Shown piece after piece: positions 6,940-13,470 of a stretch of DNA of 23,010 nt. The stretch comes from Actinomycetes bacterium (GTDB taxonomy: Bacteria > Actinomycetota > Actinomycetes > Actinomycetales > Cellulomonadaceae). How positions within the stretch are numbered: position 1 is the stretch's first letter; each line of letters starts with the position of its first letter. Position numbers and translations under genes: made by a program. Location: the NCBI GenBank assembly GCA_023424135.1, contig JAFAEH010000287.1:1-23010 (forward strand). The letters run 5' to 3'. The notes under the pieces are model-generated. The model did no database searches, had not been told where the DNA came from, and saw only the letters and a program-made list of their open reading frames with translations.

Positions 6940-8643
6940 TCAGGACGCGAGCGCCGCCGGCAGCACGTCGAGCGGCACCGAGCCCAGTGCGAGCGCGCGC
7001 GCGTGGAACTCGCGCAGGTCGAACACCTGCCCGCGCGCCTGCGCGGCGTCCCGGGCGTCGTCGCGCGCCTGCTCCCACAGGCGCTGACCCACCTTGTACG
7101 ACGGCGCCTGCCCCGGCCAGCCCAGGTAGCGCGTGTACTCGAACCGCACGAACGACTCGGGCATCGCGACGTTCTCGCGCAGGAAGTCCCAGCCCGTCGC
7201 GGGCGTCCAGGCCGCACCGACCGTCGCCGGGGCGGGCAGCCCCAGGTGCATCCCGAGGTCGAACACGACGCGGGCCGCGCGCAGGCGCTGACCGTCGAGC
7301 ATGCCGAGCCGGTCGCCCGGGTCGTCGAGGAACCCGAGGTCGGCCATGAGCCGCTCGGCGTACAGCGCCCACCCCTCGCCGTGCCCCGACGTCCACGCCG
7401 CGAGCCGGCGCCACGAGTTCAGCGTCTCGCGCTCGAACACGGCCTGCGCGATCTGCAGGTGATGACCCGGCACGCCCTCGTGGTACACGGTCGTCCGCTC
7501 GCGCCACGTCGAGAACGACGTGACCTCCGGCGGCACCGACCACCACATGCGCCCCGGCCGGCTGAAGTCGTCGCTGGGCCCCGTGTAGTAGATCGCGCCC
7601 GTGCTCGACGGAGCGATGCGGCACTCGAGCGTGCGCACCGGCGCCGGGATGTCGAAGTGCGTGCCGTCGAGGGCCTCGATCGCGGCGTCGGACGTCGCCT
7701 GCATCCACGCGCGCAGCGCGTCGGTGTCCGGCAGCCGACGCGCGGGGTCGGCGTCGAGCAGGGCGACCGCCTGCGCGACGCTCGCCCCCGGCCCGGCGAC
7801 CTGCTCCGCGACCTGCGCCTGCTCGGCCTGCACCCGGGCCAGCTCCTCGAGACCCCACGCGTACGTCTCGTCGAGGTCGACCTGCGCGCCCAGCGCGTGC
7901 CGCGACCACAGCGCGTACCGCTCGCGACCGACCGCGTCCTGCTCGGGGGCCAGCGGTGCGAGCTCGTCGGCCAGGAAGCGCGCGAGCCCGTCGTACGCCT
8001 CGCGTGCCCCCGCGGCTGCGCGCTCCAGGTCGCCGCGCAGCGCGTGGTCCTCACCCAGCACGGTGCGCGCGTCGTCGCCGCGCACGAGCCTCGTGAACGC
8101 CGACCGCTGCGGGTCTGCGACCTCGCGGGCCTGCGCGAGCACCGCCTCGACCTGGCGGCGCGCCGCGACGTGCCCGCGCGCGGCGGCGCTGCGCAGCGAG
8201 GCCGTGTACGACGCGAGCGCGTCCGGGACCGCGTCCAGCCGTGCGGCGACGTCGTCCCACGCCTGCTCGGTGTCGGTCGCCATGAGGTCGAACACCTCGA
8301 CGACCGCCTGCGCGGGCGAGGCGATGTTGTTCAGCAGACGCTCGTGCTCACCGGCGTCGTGCAGGTCGATCTCCGTGCGCAGCACGTGGCGCATCGCGGC
8401 GGCCGTGACCTCGTCGACCTGGTCCGACACCGGCAGGCCCTCGAGCGCGACGAGCGTCGAGCGCGCCTGGTCCGCGCGTGCGGCCGCGGCGTCGGGGGAG
8501 AAGTCGGTCAGCTCGCGGTCGTGCCCCGGCACCCCCAGCTGTGTGGCGTCGATCGGGTGCAGACGTGCCATCGCGGCGACGTACGCGTCGGCGACGGCGT
8601 CCACGGGGGTGGCAGGACGGGGACCGGTGGGGGAGGTGCTCAC
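6940..8643 (-). CDS. DUF885 family protein, zinc-metallopeptidase-like
   Basis: Member of the DUF885 family, whose structure resembles gluzincin zinc carboxypeptidases; the physiological substrate is unknown. 567 residues, usual length. Seen: no signal peptide; the HEGVPGHH motif (388-395), an HExxH-like zinc site; a downstream GHGEGWALYAE segment (420-430) carrying the likely third zinc ligand Glu; and a C-terminal FVRFEYTRYLGWPGQAPSYK block typical of the family. Of two in-frame GTG codons (8652 and 8643) the second is preferred, because TAGGGT lies 7 nt before it, giving a leaderless transcript. The gene follows the accD-orf-accE operon on the same strand, but two hairpins separate them, so it is probably transcribed on its own. 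It ends at the bidirectional terminator shared with the amylase. Family assignment is firm; the function is not. Confidence 0.9.
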   Translation of the reverse strand: MSTSPTGPRPATPVDAVADAYVAAMARLHPIDATQLGVPGHDRELTDFSPDAAAARADQARSTLVALEGLPVSDQVDEVTAAAMRHVLRTEIDLHDAGEHERLLNNIASPAQAVVEVFDLMATDTEQAWDDVAARLDAVPDALASYTASLRSAAARGHVAARRQVEAVLAQAREVADPQRSAFTRLVRGDDARTVLGEDHALRGDLERAAAGAREAYDGLARFLADELAPLAPEQDAVGRERYALWSRHALGAQVDLDETYAWGLEELARVQAEQAQVAEQVAGPGASVAQAVALLDADPARRLPDTDALRAWMQATSDAAIEALDGTHFDIPAPVRTLECRIAPSSTGAIYYTGPSDDFSRPGRMWWSVPPEVTSFSTWRERTTVYHEGVPGHHLQIAQAVFERETLNSWRRLAAWTSGHGEGWALYAERLMADLGFLDDPGDRLGMLDGQRLRAARVVFDLGMHLGLPAPATVGAAWTPATGWDFLRENVAMPESFVRFEYTRYLGWPGQAPSYKVGQRLWEQARDDARDAAQARGQVFDLREFHARALALGSVPLDVLPAALAS

Positions 8644-8650
8644 CCGCAGC

Positions 8651-8656
8651 ACCCTA
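8651..8656 (-). promoter_or_regulatory. Candidate leaderless -10 box of the DUF885 gene
   Basis: TAGGGT on the minus strand followed by 7 nt and GTG at 8643. The hairpin at 8657-8680 occupies the place where a -35 box would be. Confidence 0.5.
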
Positions 8657-8680
8657 CGGCCGGGGACCGCCGCCCGGCCG
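8657..8680. terminator. Second hairpin after accE, abutting the DUF885 promoter
   Basis: CGGCCGGG (8657-8664)/CCCGGCCG (8673-8680), a perfect 8-bp stem with an 8-nt loop. It probably ends acc-operon transcripts. Confidence 0.6.
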
Positions 8681-8693
8681 CAGGGTGCGCTGC

Positions 8694-8711
8694 GATCCGC
8701 ACCGGCGGATC
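8694..8711. terminator. First hairpin after accE, overlapping its stop codon
   Basis: GATCCGC (8694-8700)/GCGGATC (8705-8711), a perfect 7-bp stem with a 4-nt loop. The stem shares two bases with the accE stop codon. Confidence 0.6.
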
Positions 8712-8973
8712 AGGGGTGCAGGCTCCACCGCCAGGCGTCGGGGCCGTGGGTCGCCGGGGTCGTGCCGCGCAGCCGCCCGGGCGTCCGCCATCGTGCGCGG
8801 GCGGCGCGTGCGGGGGCGTCGTCGTCGACCGGGGGCTCGTGCGCACCGCCCGACGCGGCCACGAGGCCGGCGACGAGTGCGGCGAGCTCGACGTCGTCGG
8901 GGGTTCCCCGCACGACGTGCACGTGCGGTTCCGGGACGGCAGGACCGACCCCGGGTGCGGTCGTGGCGCTCAC
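8710..8973 (-). CDS. accE: Acyl-CoA carboxylase epsilon subunit
   Basis: Small accessory subunit found only with actinobacterial acyl-CoA carboxylases, where it binds AccD and stimulates or stabilises the complex. 87 residues, typical. Seen: HVHVVRGTPDDVELAALVAGL (about 18-38) matches the family's short beta-strand plus helix that docks on the complex; a variable Ala/Asp-rich middle; and the conserved basic/aromatic end ARWRTPGRLRG...GPDAWRWSLHP. The GTG start at 8973 overlaps the TGA of the upstream gene (GTGA), so the two are translationally coupled. The Shine-Dalgarno stretch GAGGAGGAG lies in the acidic C-terminal codons of that upstream gene. A longer in-frame reading from 9036 is possible but would run through the upstream gene. 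Two hairpins follow immediately. Confidence 0.88.
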   Translation of the reverse strand: MSATTAPGVGPAVPEPHVHVVRGTPDDVELAALVAGLVAASGGAHEPPVDDDAPARAARARWRTPGRLRGTTPATHGPDAWRWSLHP

Positions 8974-9512
8974 TGCTCCTCCTCGTCGTCCGGGTCGTCC
9001 TCCAGCAGGACCGGCGCGCCCCGCGCGGCACCCCACTCCAGCACGACGTAACCCCGCTCGCTCAGCGTGTGCGCGACCTGCGCACCGCCGTCGTCGACGA
9101 GGTCGATGACGGCGTCGAGCGTGAGGTCGCTGACCGTGGACGGCAGCTCGACGACGAACCCCAGGTGGAACGTCTCACGCTCCCCGGGGGACTGCGGCGC
9201 GTCGTCCGACGCGTCGGCGTCGTCCCACGTCATGCCCGTCAGGTCGGCGTGCAGGCCGAGACTCTCGTGCAGCAGGTCGTACAGGCCGGCGTTCAGCCCG
9301 CCGACGCGCGACTCGAGCGCGAGCACGCGCGGGTCCTCGTCGGCCTCGCGCGCGCCGAACTCCGCACGCACGCCCACGGCCGTCTCGACGTACGCGTGCA
9401 GCGCGGCCGACAGCTCGTCGACCGCCGCGTGCAGCGCCGTCGCGTCGACCCCGTCCAGGGGTTCGCGACCGTGCGAGGCGGGGTCGTGCTCGTCGGGGTG
9501 GTCGTGGCTCAT
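8970..9512 (-). CDS. Uncharacterised acidic 180-residue protein between accD and accE
   Basis: I do not recognise this family. It starts 10 bp after the accD stop (ATG at 9512, weak GAGG upstream) and its TGA overlaps the accE GTG, so it is embedded in the carboxylase operon. The protein is strongly acidic, without signal peptide or membrane helix. An N-terminal His/Asp-rich stretch (MSHDHPDEHD) is followed by a predicted helical region about 24-92 (DATALHAAVDELSAALHAYVE..., ESRVGGLNAGLYDLLHESLG). A spacer of Asp/Ser/Pro follows, then a likely alpha/beta C-terminal part (114-170: FHLGFVVELPSTVSDLTLDAVIDLVDD..., GYVVLEWG) and an acidic tail EDDPDDEEEQ. It could be a carboxylase-associated factor or a passenger gene. 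Third-position GC and operon packing support that it is translated. Confidence 0.8.
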   Translation of the reverse strand: MSHDHPDEHDPASHGREPLDGVDATALHAAVDELSAALHAYVETAVGVRAEFGAREADEDPRVLALESRVGGLNAGLYDLLHESLGLHADLTGMTWDDADASDDAPQSPGERETFHLGFVVELPSTVSDLTLDAVIDLVDDGGAQVAHTLSERGYVVLEWGAARGAPVLLEDDPDDEEEQ

Positions 9513-9522
9513 CGCGTCAGCC

Positions 9523-11175
9523 TCACAGGGGGATGTTGCCGTGCTTCTTGGGCGGCAGGCTCGCACGCTTCGTGCGCAGCAGGCGCAGCGCGCGCACGAC
9601 CTGGGAGCGGGTCTGCGAGGGCTCGATCACGTCGTCGACGTAGCCGCGGTCCGCCGCGTCCCACGGGTTGACGATCGCGTCCTCGTACTCGTCGGTGAGC
9701 CGCCGGCGCTCGGCCTCGACGTCGCCCCCCGCGTCGGCCACCTTCTTGAGCGCGCCGCGCTGCAGGATGTTCACCGCACCGCCCGCACCCATCACGGCGA
9801 TCTGCGCGGTCGGCCACGCGAGGTTCACGTCGGCCCCGAGCTGCTTGGAGCCCATCACGATGTACGCACCGCCGTACGCCTTGCGCGTGATCACGGTGAC
9901 CAGCGGGACCGTCGCCTCGGCGTACGCGTAGATCAGCTTCGCGCCGCGCCGGATGATCCCGTTCCACTCCTGGTCGGTGCCCGGAAGGAACCCGGGCACG
10001 TCCACGAACGTCAGCACCGGGATGCCGAACGCGTCGCACGTGCGCACGAACCGCGCGGCCTTCTCGGCCGCGTTGATGTCGAGCGTCCCCGCCATCTGCA
10101 TCGGCTGGTTCGCGACGATCCCGACGGGCTGTCCCTCGACGTGCCCGAACCCGACGACGACGTTGCGGGCGTACAGCGCCTGCACCTCGAGGAAGCTGCC
10201 GGCGTCCAGCACGGTCTCCAGCACCGTCTGCATGTCGTACGGCTGGTTGTCCGAGTCCGGCACGAGCGTGTCCAGCACACGGTCGTCGTCGTTGACCTCG
10301 AGGTCCGTGTCCTGCGGGTACGCGGGCGGGTCCGCGAGGTTGTTGGTCGGCAGGTACGCGAGCAGCGTGCGCACCCAGTCGATCGCGTCGTCCTCGTCGG
10401 ACGCCATGTAGTGCGCGACGCCCGAGCGTGTGCTGTGCGTCGTCGCGCCGCCGAGCTCCTCGAAGCCCACGTCCTCGCCCGTCACCGCGCGGATCACGTC
10501 CGGGCCCGTGATGAACATGTTCGACGTGCCGTCGGCCATGACGATGAAGTCGGTCAGCGCGGGCGAGTACACCGCGCCACCCGCCGACGGGCCGAGGATC
10601 AGGCTGATCTGCGGGATGACACCCGACGCGGCGACGTTGCGGCGGAAGATCTCCGCGAACTGCGTCAGCCCCGCGACGCCCTCCTGGATGCGCGCGCCCC
10701 CGCCGTCGCTGATGCCGACCAGCGGCACGCCCGTGCGCAGCGCCAGGTCCATCACCTTGGTGATCTTCTGCCCGTGCACCTCGCCCAGCGAGCCGCCGAA
10801 GACGGTGAAGTCCTGCGAGTACACGCACACCGGACGCCCGTCGACCGTGCCGTGGCCGACGACGACTCCGTCGCCCTCGACGCGCCGCCTCTCGAGCCCG
10901 AAGTTCGTCGAACGGTGCCGCACGAACGCGTCCAGCTCGGTGAACGAGCCCGGGTCCAGCAGCGCCTCGATGCGCTCGCGGGCCGTCTTCTTGCCGCGTG
11001 CGTGCTGCTTCGCGACGGCGTTCTCCTCGGCTGCGTCGACCGCGGCCGCGCGCCGGGAGCGCAGGTCGTCGAGCAGCCCGGCGGTGGTGCGCGGGGCGCG
11101 CGCGTCGGCTGCCGCAGGCGCCGGCGGCGTGCTCGTCGGCGTGGGGGGCGTCGGCGTGGCATCGGTCTGGGTCAC
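9523..11175 (-). CDS. accD: Acyl-CoA carboxylase carboxyltransferase (beta) subunit
   Basis: Transfers the carboxyl group from carboxybiotin to an acyl-CoA (acetyl- or propionyl-CoA), giving malonyl- or methylmalonyl-CoA; a hexamer in the cytoplasm. 550 residues with a Pro/Thr-rich tail (1-25) before the usual fold. Seen: LLDPGSFTELDAFVRHR (72-88); N-domain oxyanion hole GGGARIQEG (158-166) and GPSAGGAVYSPAL (195-207); C-domain PGFLPGTDQE (394-403), RKAYGGAYIVMGSK (431-444) and an end KKHGNIPL typical of these subunits. The position thought to tune acyl-chain choice (Asp422 in Streptomyces PccB) appears to be Ile439 here. This argues against a strict propionyl-CoA enzyme, but the alignment is from memory. 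GTG at 11175 follows TACCCT by 7 nt (leaderless). It is first gene of the operon with the 180-residue gene and accE, and divergent from birA. Confidence 0.96.
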   Translation of the reverse strand: MTQTDATPTPPTPTSTPPAPAAADARAPRTTAGLLDDLRSRRAAAVDAAEENAVAKQHARGKKTARERIEALLDPGSFTELDAFVRHRSTNFGLERRRVEGDGVVVGHGTVDGRPVCVYSQDFTVFGGSLGEVHGQKITKVMDLALRTGVPLVGISDGGGARIQEGVAGLTQFAEIFRRNVAASGVIPQISLILGPSAGGAVYSPALTDFIVMADGTSNMFITGPDVIRAVTGEDVGFEELGGATTHSTRSGVAHYMASDEDDAIDWVRTLLAYLPTNNLADPPAYPQDTDLEVNDDDRVLDTLVPDSDNQPYDMQTVLETVLDAGSFLEVQALYARNVVVGFGHVEGQPVGIVANQPMQMAGTLDINAAEKAARFVRTCDAFGIPVLTFVDVPGFLPGTDQEWNGIIRRGAKLIYAYAEATVPLVTVITRKAYGGAYIVMGSKQLGADVNLAWPTAQIAVMGAGGAVNILQRGALKKVADAGGDVEAERRRLTDEYEDAIVNPWDAADRGYVDDVIEPSQTRSQVVRALRLLRTKRASLPPKKHGNIPL

Positions 11176-11182
11176 CCGACCG

Positions 11183-11195
11183 AGGGTAGTTGTGG
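11183..11195 (-). promoter_or_regulatory. Leaderless -10 box of accD with adjacent TTGTGG element
   Basis: TACCCT on the minus strand (11188-11183), 7 nt before GTG. On the plus strand AGTTGTGG (11188-11195) starts at the box's last base and is repeated inverted as CCACAACT at 11255-11262, 60 bp apart. TGTGGAC also occurs twice (11191-11197, 11245-11251). The repeats may be binding sites controlling accD and birA (inference). Confidence 0.4.
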
Positions 11196-11401
11196 ACCTC
11201 CTCCAGCGCCGTGCACCACGACGACGGCGTTCCGGACGAGCACCTGTGGACACCCCACAACTGTCGCGTCGTCCCCCGTGGCGGGCGGGTGCTGACCCGC
11301 CGGACGCCCCACCCTGTCGGGCCCGCGGGAGCGGACGACCTGCCGGCGTCGACTGCCGGAGCTCCTCGGCCCGGTGCGGTCGGCTGGGCCATGATGGCCG
11401 C

Positions 11402-12268
11402 ATGGAACGCGCCCCGCTGGACGTCGCGACGCTGCGTGAGCTGCTGCTCGCCCCGGCCGGGCCGCTCGCGCGGCTCGACGTGGTCGGGGCGACCGCCTCC
11501 ACCAACGACGACGTCGTCGCGGCCCTGCACACCGAGCCCGACGCGTGGCCGCACGCGAGCCTGCTGGTCGCCGAGCACCAGACGAGCGGCCACGGGCGTG
11601 CCGGCCGTACCTGGACGACACCCGCCCACGCCGCTCTGACCTGCACGTTCGTGGCTCGGCCGGAGTCGGGCCCGGCGACGTACGGGTGGCTGCCGCTGCT
11701 CGCCGGGCTCGGGGCCGTGCGTGCGCTGCGCGCGACCGCCGGCGTGCGGGCCGTGCTGAAGTGGCCCAACGACGTGCTCGTCGAGCTGGGGGACCGGGTC
11801 GAGCCGCTCGACGGGTGGGGGACCGCGCGCAAGGTCGCGGGCGTGCTCGCGCAGGCCGTGCCGCAGGTGCCCGCGGTCGCCGTGGGGATCGGTGTGAACG
11901 TCGGGCAGCGCGCCGAGGAGCTGCCCGTGCCGTGGGCGACGTCGCTCGTGCTCGCGGGTGCGCGCGAGGCGGACCGCGGCAGCGTGCTCGTCGCGCTCGT
12001 CGGGGCGCTCGACGAGGTCGCACGCCGGTGGGTCGAGCACGACGGCGACGCGGCCGCGGCAGGTCTCGTCGACGAGGTCGCGTCGGTCTGCTCGACCGTG
12101 GGCGCCCGCGTCCGGGTCGAGCTGCCCGGAGGCCAGGTCGTCGAGGGGTCCGCGACCGGCCTGGGGCCGGACGGTGCGCTGCTGGTGCGCGACGACGCGG
12201 GCGACGTGCGACGCGTGCTCGCCGGTGACGTCGCCCATGTGCGGACCACGGGCTCCGCGACGGCGTGA
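11402..12268 (+). CDS. birA: Biotin--[acetyl-CoA-carboxylase] ligase
   Basis: Activates biotin with ATP to biotinyl-AMP and attaches it to the carrier lysine of the carboxylase alpha subunit. 288 residues. Seen: STNDD (33-37), the biotinyl-AMP loop SGHGRAGRTW (62-71), KWPNDVLV (120-127) with catalytic Lys120, KVAGVLAQ (144-151) and GIGVNV (162-167), then the small C-terminal SH3-like domain (about 235-285). There is no N-terminal DNA-binding domain, so this is a class I ligase and not a biotin-operon repressor. Of overlapping ATG codons, the ATG at 11402 gives the right frame. CATGAT ending 6 nt upstream could be a leaderless -10 box. It is divergent from accD, one of its functional partners' genes, and 25 bp ahead of the adenylate cyclase gene. 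Confidence 0.96.
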   Translation: MERAPLDVATLRELLLAPAGPLARLDVVGATASTNDDVVAALHTEPDAWPHASLLVAEHQTSGHGRAGRTWTTPAHAALTCTFVARPESGPATYGWLPLLAGLGAVRALRATAGVRAVLKWPNDVLVELGDRVEPLDGWGTARKVAGVLAQAVPQVPAVAVGIGVNVGQRAEELPVPWATSLVLAGAREADRGSVLVALVGALDEVARRWVEHDGDAAAAGLVDEVASVCSTVGARVRVELPGGQVVEGSATGLGPDGALLVRDDAGDVRRVLAGDVAHVRTTGSATA

Positions 12269-12281
12269 GCGGACCGTGAAC

Positions 12282-12287
12282 TAGGCT
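12282..12287 (+). promoter_or_regulatory. Candidate leaderless -10 box of the adenylate cyclase gene
   Basis: TAGGCT followed by 6 nt and GTG at 12294, within the 25-bp gap after birA. It suggests the cyclase can be transcribed separately from birA. Confidence 0.45.
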
Positions 12288-12293
12288 CGGTGC

Positions 12294-13376
12294 GTGGGTG
12301 ACCGGGGCGGCAGCGAGGATGCGCCGCAGGTGACGGCGCGCGCGAGCACGACCGACGAGCTCGACGAGCTGCTGCTCGGCGGCCCCCGGACGCTCAGCGT
12401 GCGCGACCTCGCGCATCGGTCCGGTCTGGACGTCGAGACCGTCCGGACGTTCTGGCGGACCCTCGGCCTGCCGAGCCACGGCGACGACGACGTCGTGTTC
12501 ACGGAGCGCGATGCGCAGGCGCTCGCGATGGCCGCCTCGCTCGAGGTCGACCACGGGCTCGACCTGCGGACCGTGGTGACGGTGATCCGTGCGCTCGGGC
12601 ACACGTCGGACCGGCTCGCGCTGTGGCAGGTCGAGGCGCTCGTCGAGGACGCGTCGACGCGCTACGGCCTGGACGACACCTCGGCGCGGCTGCTCGTCCT
12701 GGACCGGCTGCGGGACCTCGCGCCCGTGCTCGAGCAGCAGCTCCTGCACTCCTACCGTCGCCAGCTCGCGGCCGTCGCCGACCGGTACGCGGCCGAGTTC
12801 GGCGACGTGCGCGACGTGGCCGTCGACGCGGCGCGGCTGCCCCTGGCGCGCGCGGTCGGCTTCGCGGACATGGTCTCGTTCACGCGCCGCACCGCGGGCC
12901 TCGGGTCGACGGACCTGTCGCAGTTCGTCCAGCGTTTCGAGACGGCCGCGCGTGACGTCGTCGTCGGCGCCGGGGGTCGGGTCGTCAAGACGATCGGCGA
13001 CGCGGTGCTGTTCATCGCGGACACGCCGGGCGCGGGCGCCGCCGTCGCGCTGGGCCTGGCCGACGCGTTCGGCCACTCGCTGGACGTCGAGGCGGCGCGC
13101 GGCGCGGGCGGTCTTGCCGAGGGCGCCCGGGGTGTGACGCCCGTGCGCGTCGGCCTGGTCTGGGGCCGCGTGCTGTCCCGGTTCGGCGACGTGTTCGGTC
13201 CGACGGTCAACCTGGCGGCCCGCCTCACGGACGCGGCGGACCCCAGCACGGTCCTGGTCGACGCGCCCACGGCCCAGGTCCTGGGCGGCGACCCCCGCTT
13301 CCGCCTCACCGAGCAGCCCACGCGCGACCTCGCCGGTCTCGGCCCGACCACCCCGTACCTCCTCACCCCCGCCTGA
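12294..13376 (+). CDS. Class III adenylate cyclase with N-terminal regulatory domain
   Basis: Makes 3',5'-cyclic AMP from ATP; soluble, expected to work as a homodimer. 360 residues. N-terminal part (about 20-170) starts with a MerR-like helix-turn-helix pattern (LSVRDLAHRSGLDVETVRTF, 34-53) followed by helices. It resembles the autoinhibitory, pH-sensing regulatory domain of M. tuberculosis Rv1264. The catalytic domain (about 182-360) has all canonical residues: metal-binding D192 (GFADMVSFT) and D236 (TIGDAVLF), adenine-selecting K232 and D299 (FGDVFG), and transition-state N306 and R310 (VNLAAR). Spacing of these residues agrees with Rv1264 as I remember it. No membrane helix is present. 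GTG at 12294 follows a TAGGCT box by 6 nt. Downstream lies a tandem hairpin and a convergent SRAP gene. Activity looks intact; the signal sensed is unknown. Confidence 0.93.
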   Translation: MGDRGGSEDAPQVTARASTTDELDELLLGGPRTLSVRDLAHRSGLDVETVRTFWRTLGLPSHGDDDVVFTERDAQALAMAASLEVDHGLDLRTVVTVIRALGHTSDRLALWQVEALVEDASTRYGLDDTSARLLVLDRLRDLAPVLEQQLLHSYRRQLAAVADRYAAEFGDVRDVAVDAARLPLARAVGFADMVSFTRRTAGLGSTDLSQFVQRFETAARDVVVGAGGRVVKTIGDAVLFIADTPGAGAAVALGLADAFGHSLDVEAARGAGGLAEGARGVTPVRVGLVWGRVLSRFGDVFGPTVNLAARLTDAADPSTVLVDAPTAQVLGGDPRFRLTEQPTRDLAGLGPTTPYLLTPA

Positions 13377-13435
13377 CCGGGGGTCGCGCGATCTGTGGAC
13401 GACGGCGGCGTGGACCGCAGTTCCGTGCAGGGTTG

Positions 13436-13470
13436 GGGACGCAGAGCGTCCCGAGGTCTGCACACCTCGG
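13436..13470. terminator. Two overlapping perfect hairpins between convergent genes
   Basis: Hairpin A: GGGACGC (13436-13442)/GCGTCCC (13446-13452), 3-nt loop. Hairpin B: CCGAGGT (13451-13457)/ACCTCGG (13464-13470), 6-nt loop, ending right at the SRAP stop codon. They share bases 13451-13452, so the full stems compete. They probably end transcription from both sides. Confidence 0.7.

Noticed and set aside
11176..12249. Extension of accD upstream to a 908-residue protein
   Set aside because: The extra part is antisense to birA, whose motifs are intact. accD homology begins just after the GTG at 11175.
11172..13463. 763-codon minus-strand frame across birA and the cyclase
   Set aside because: It is a shadow of two plus-strand genes with complete catalytic motifs, and has no domain of its own.
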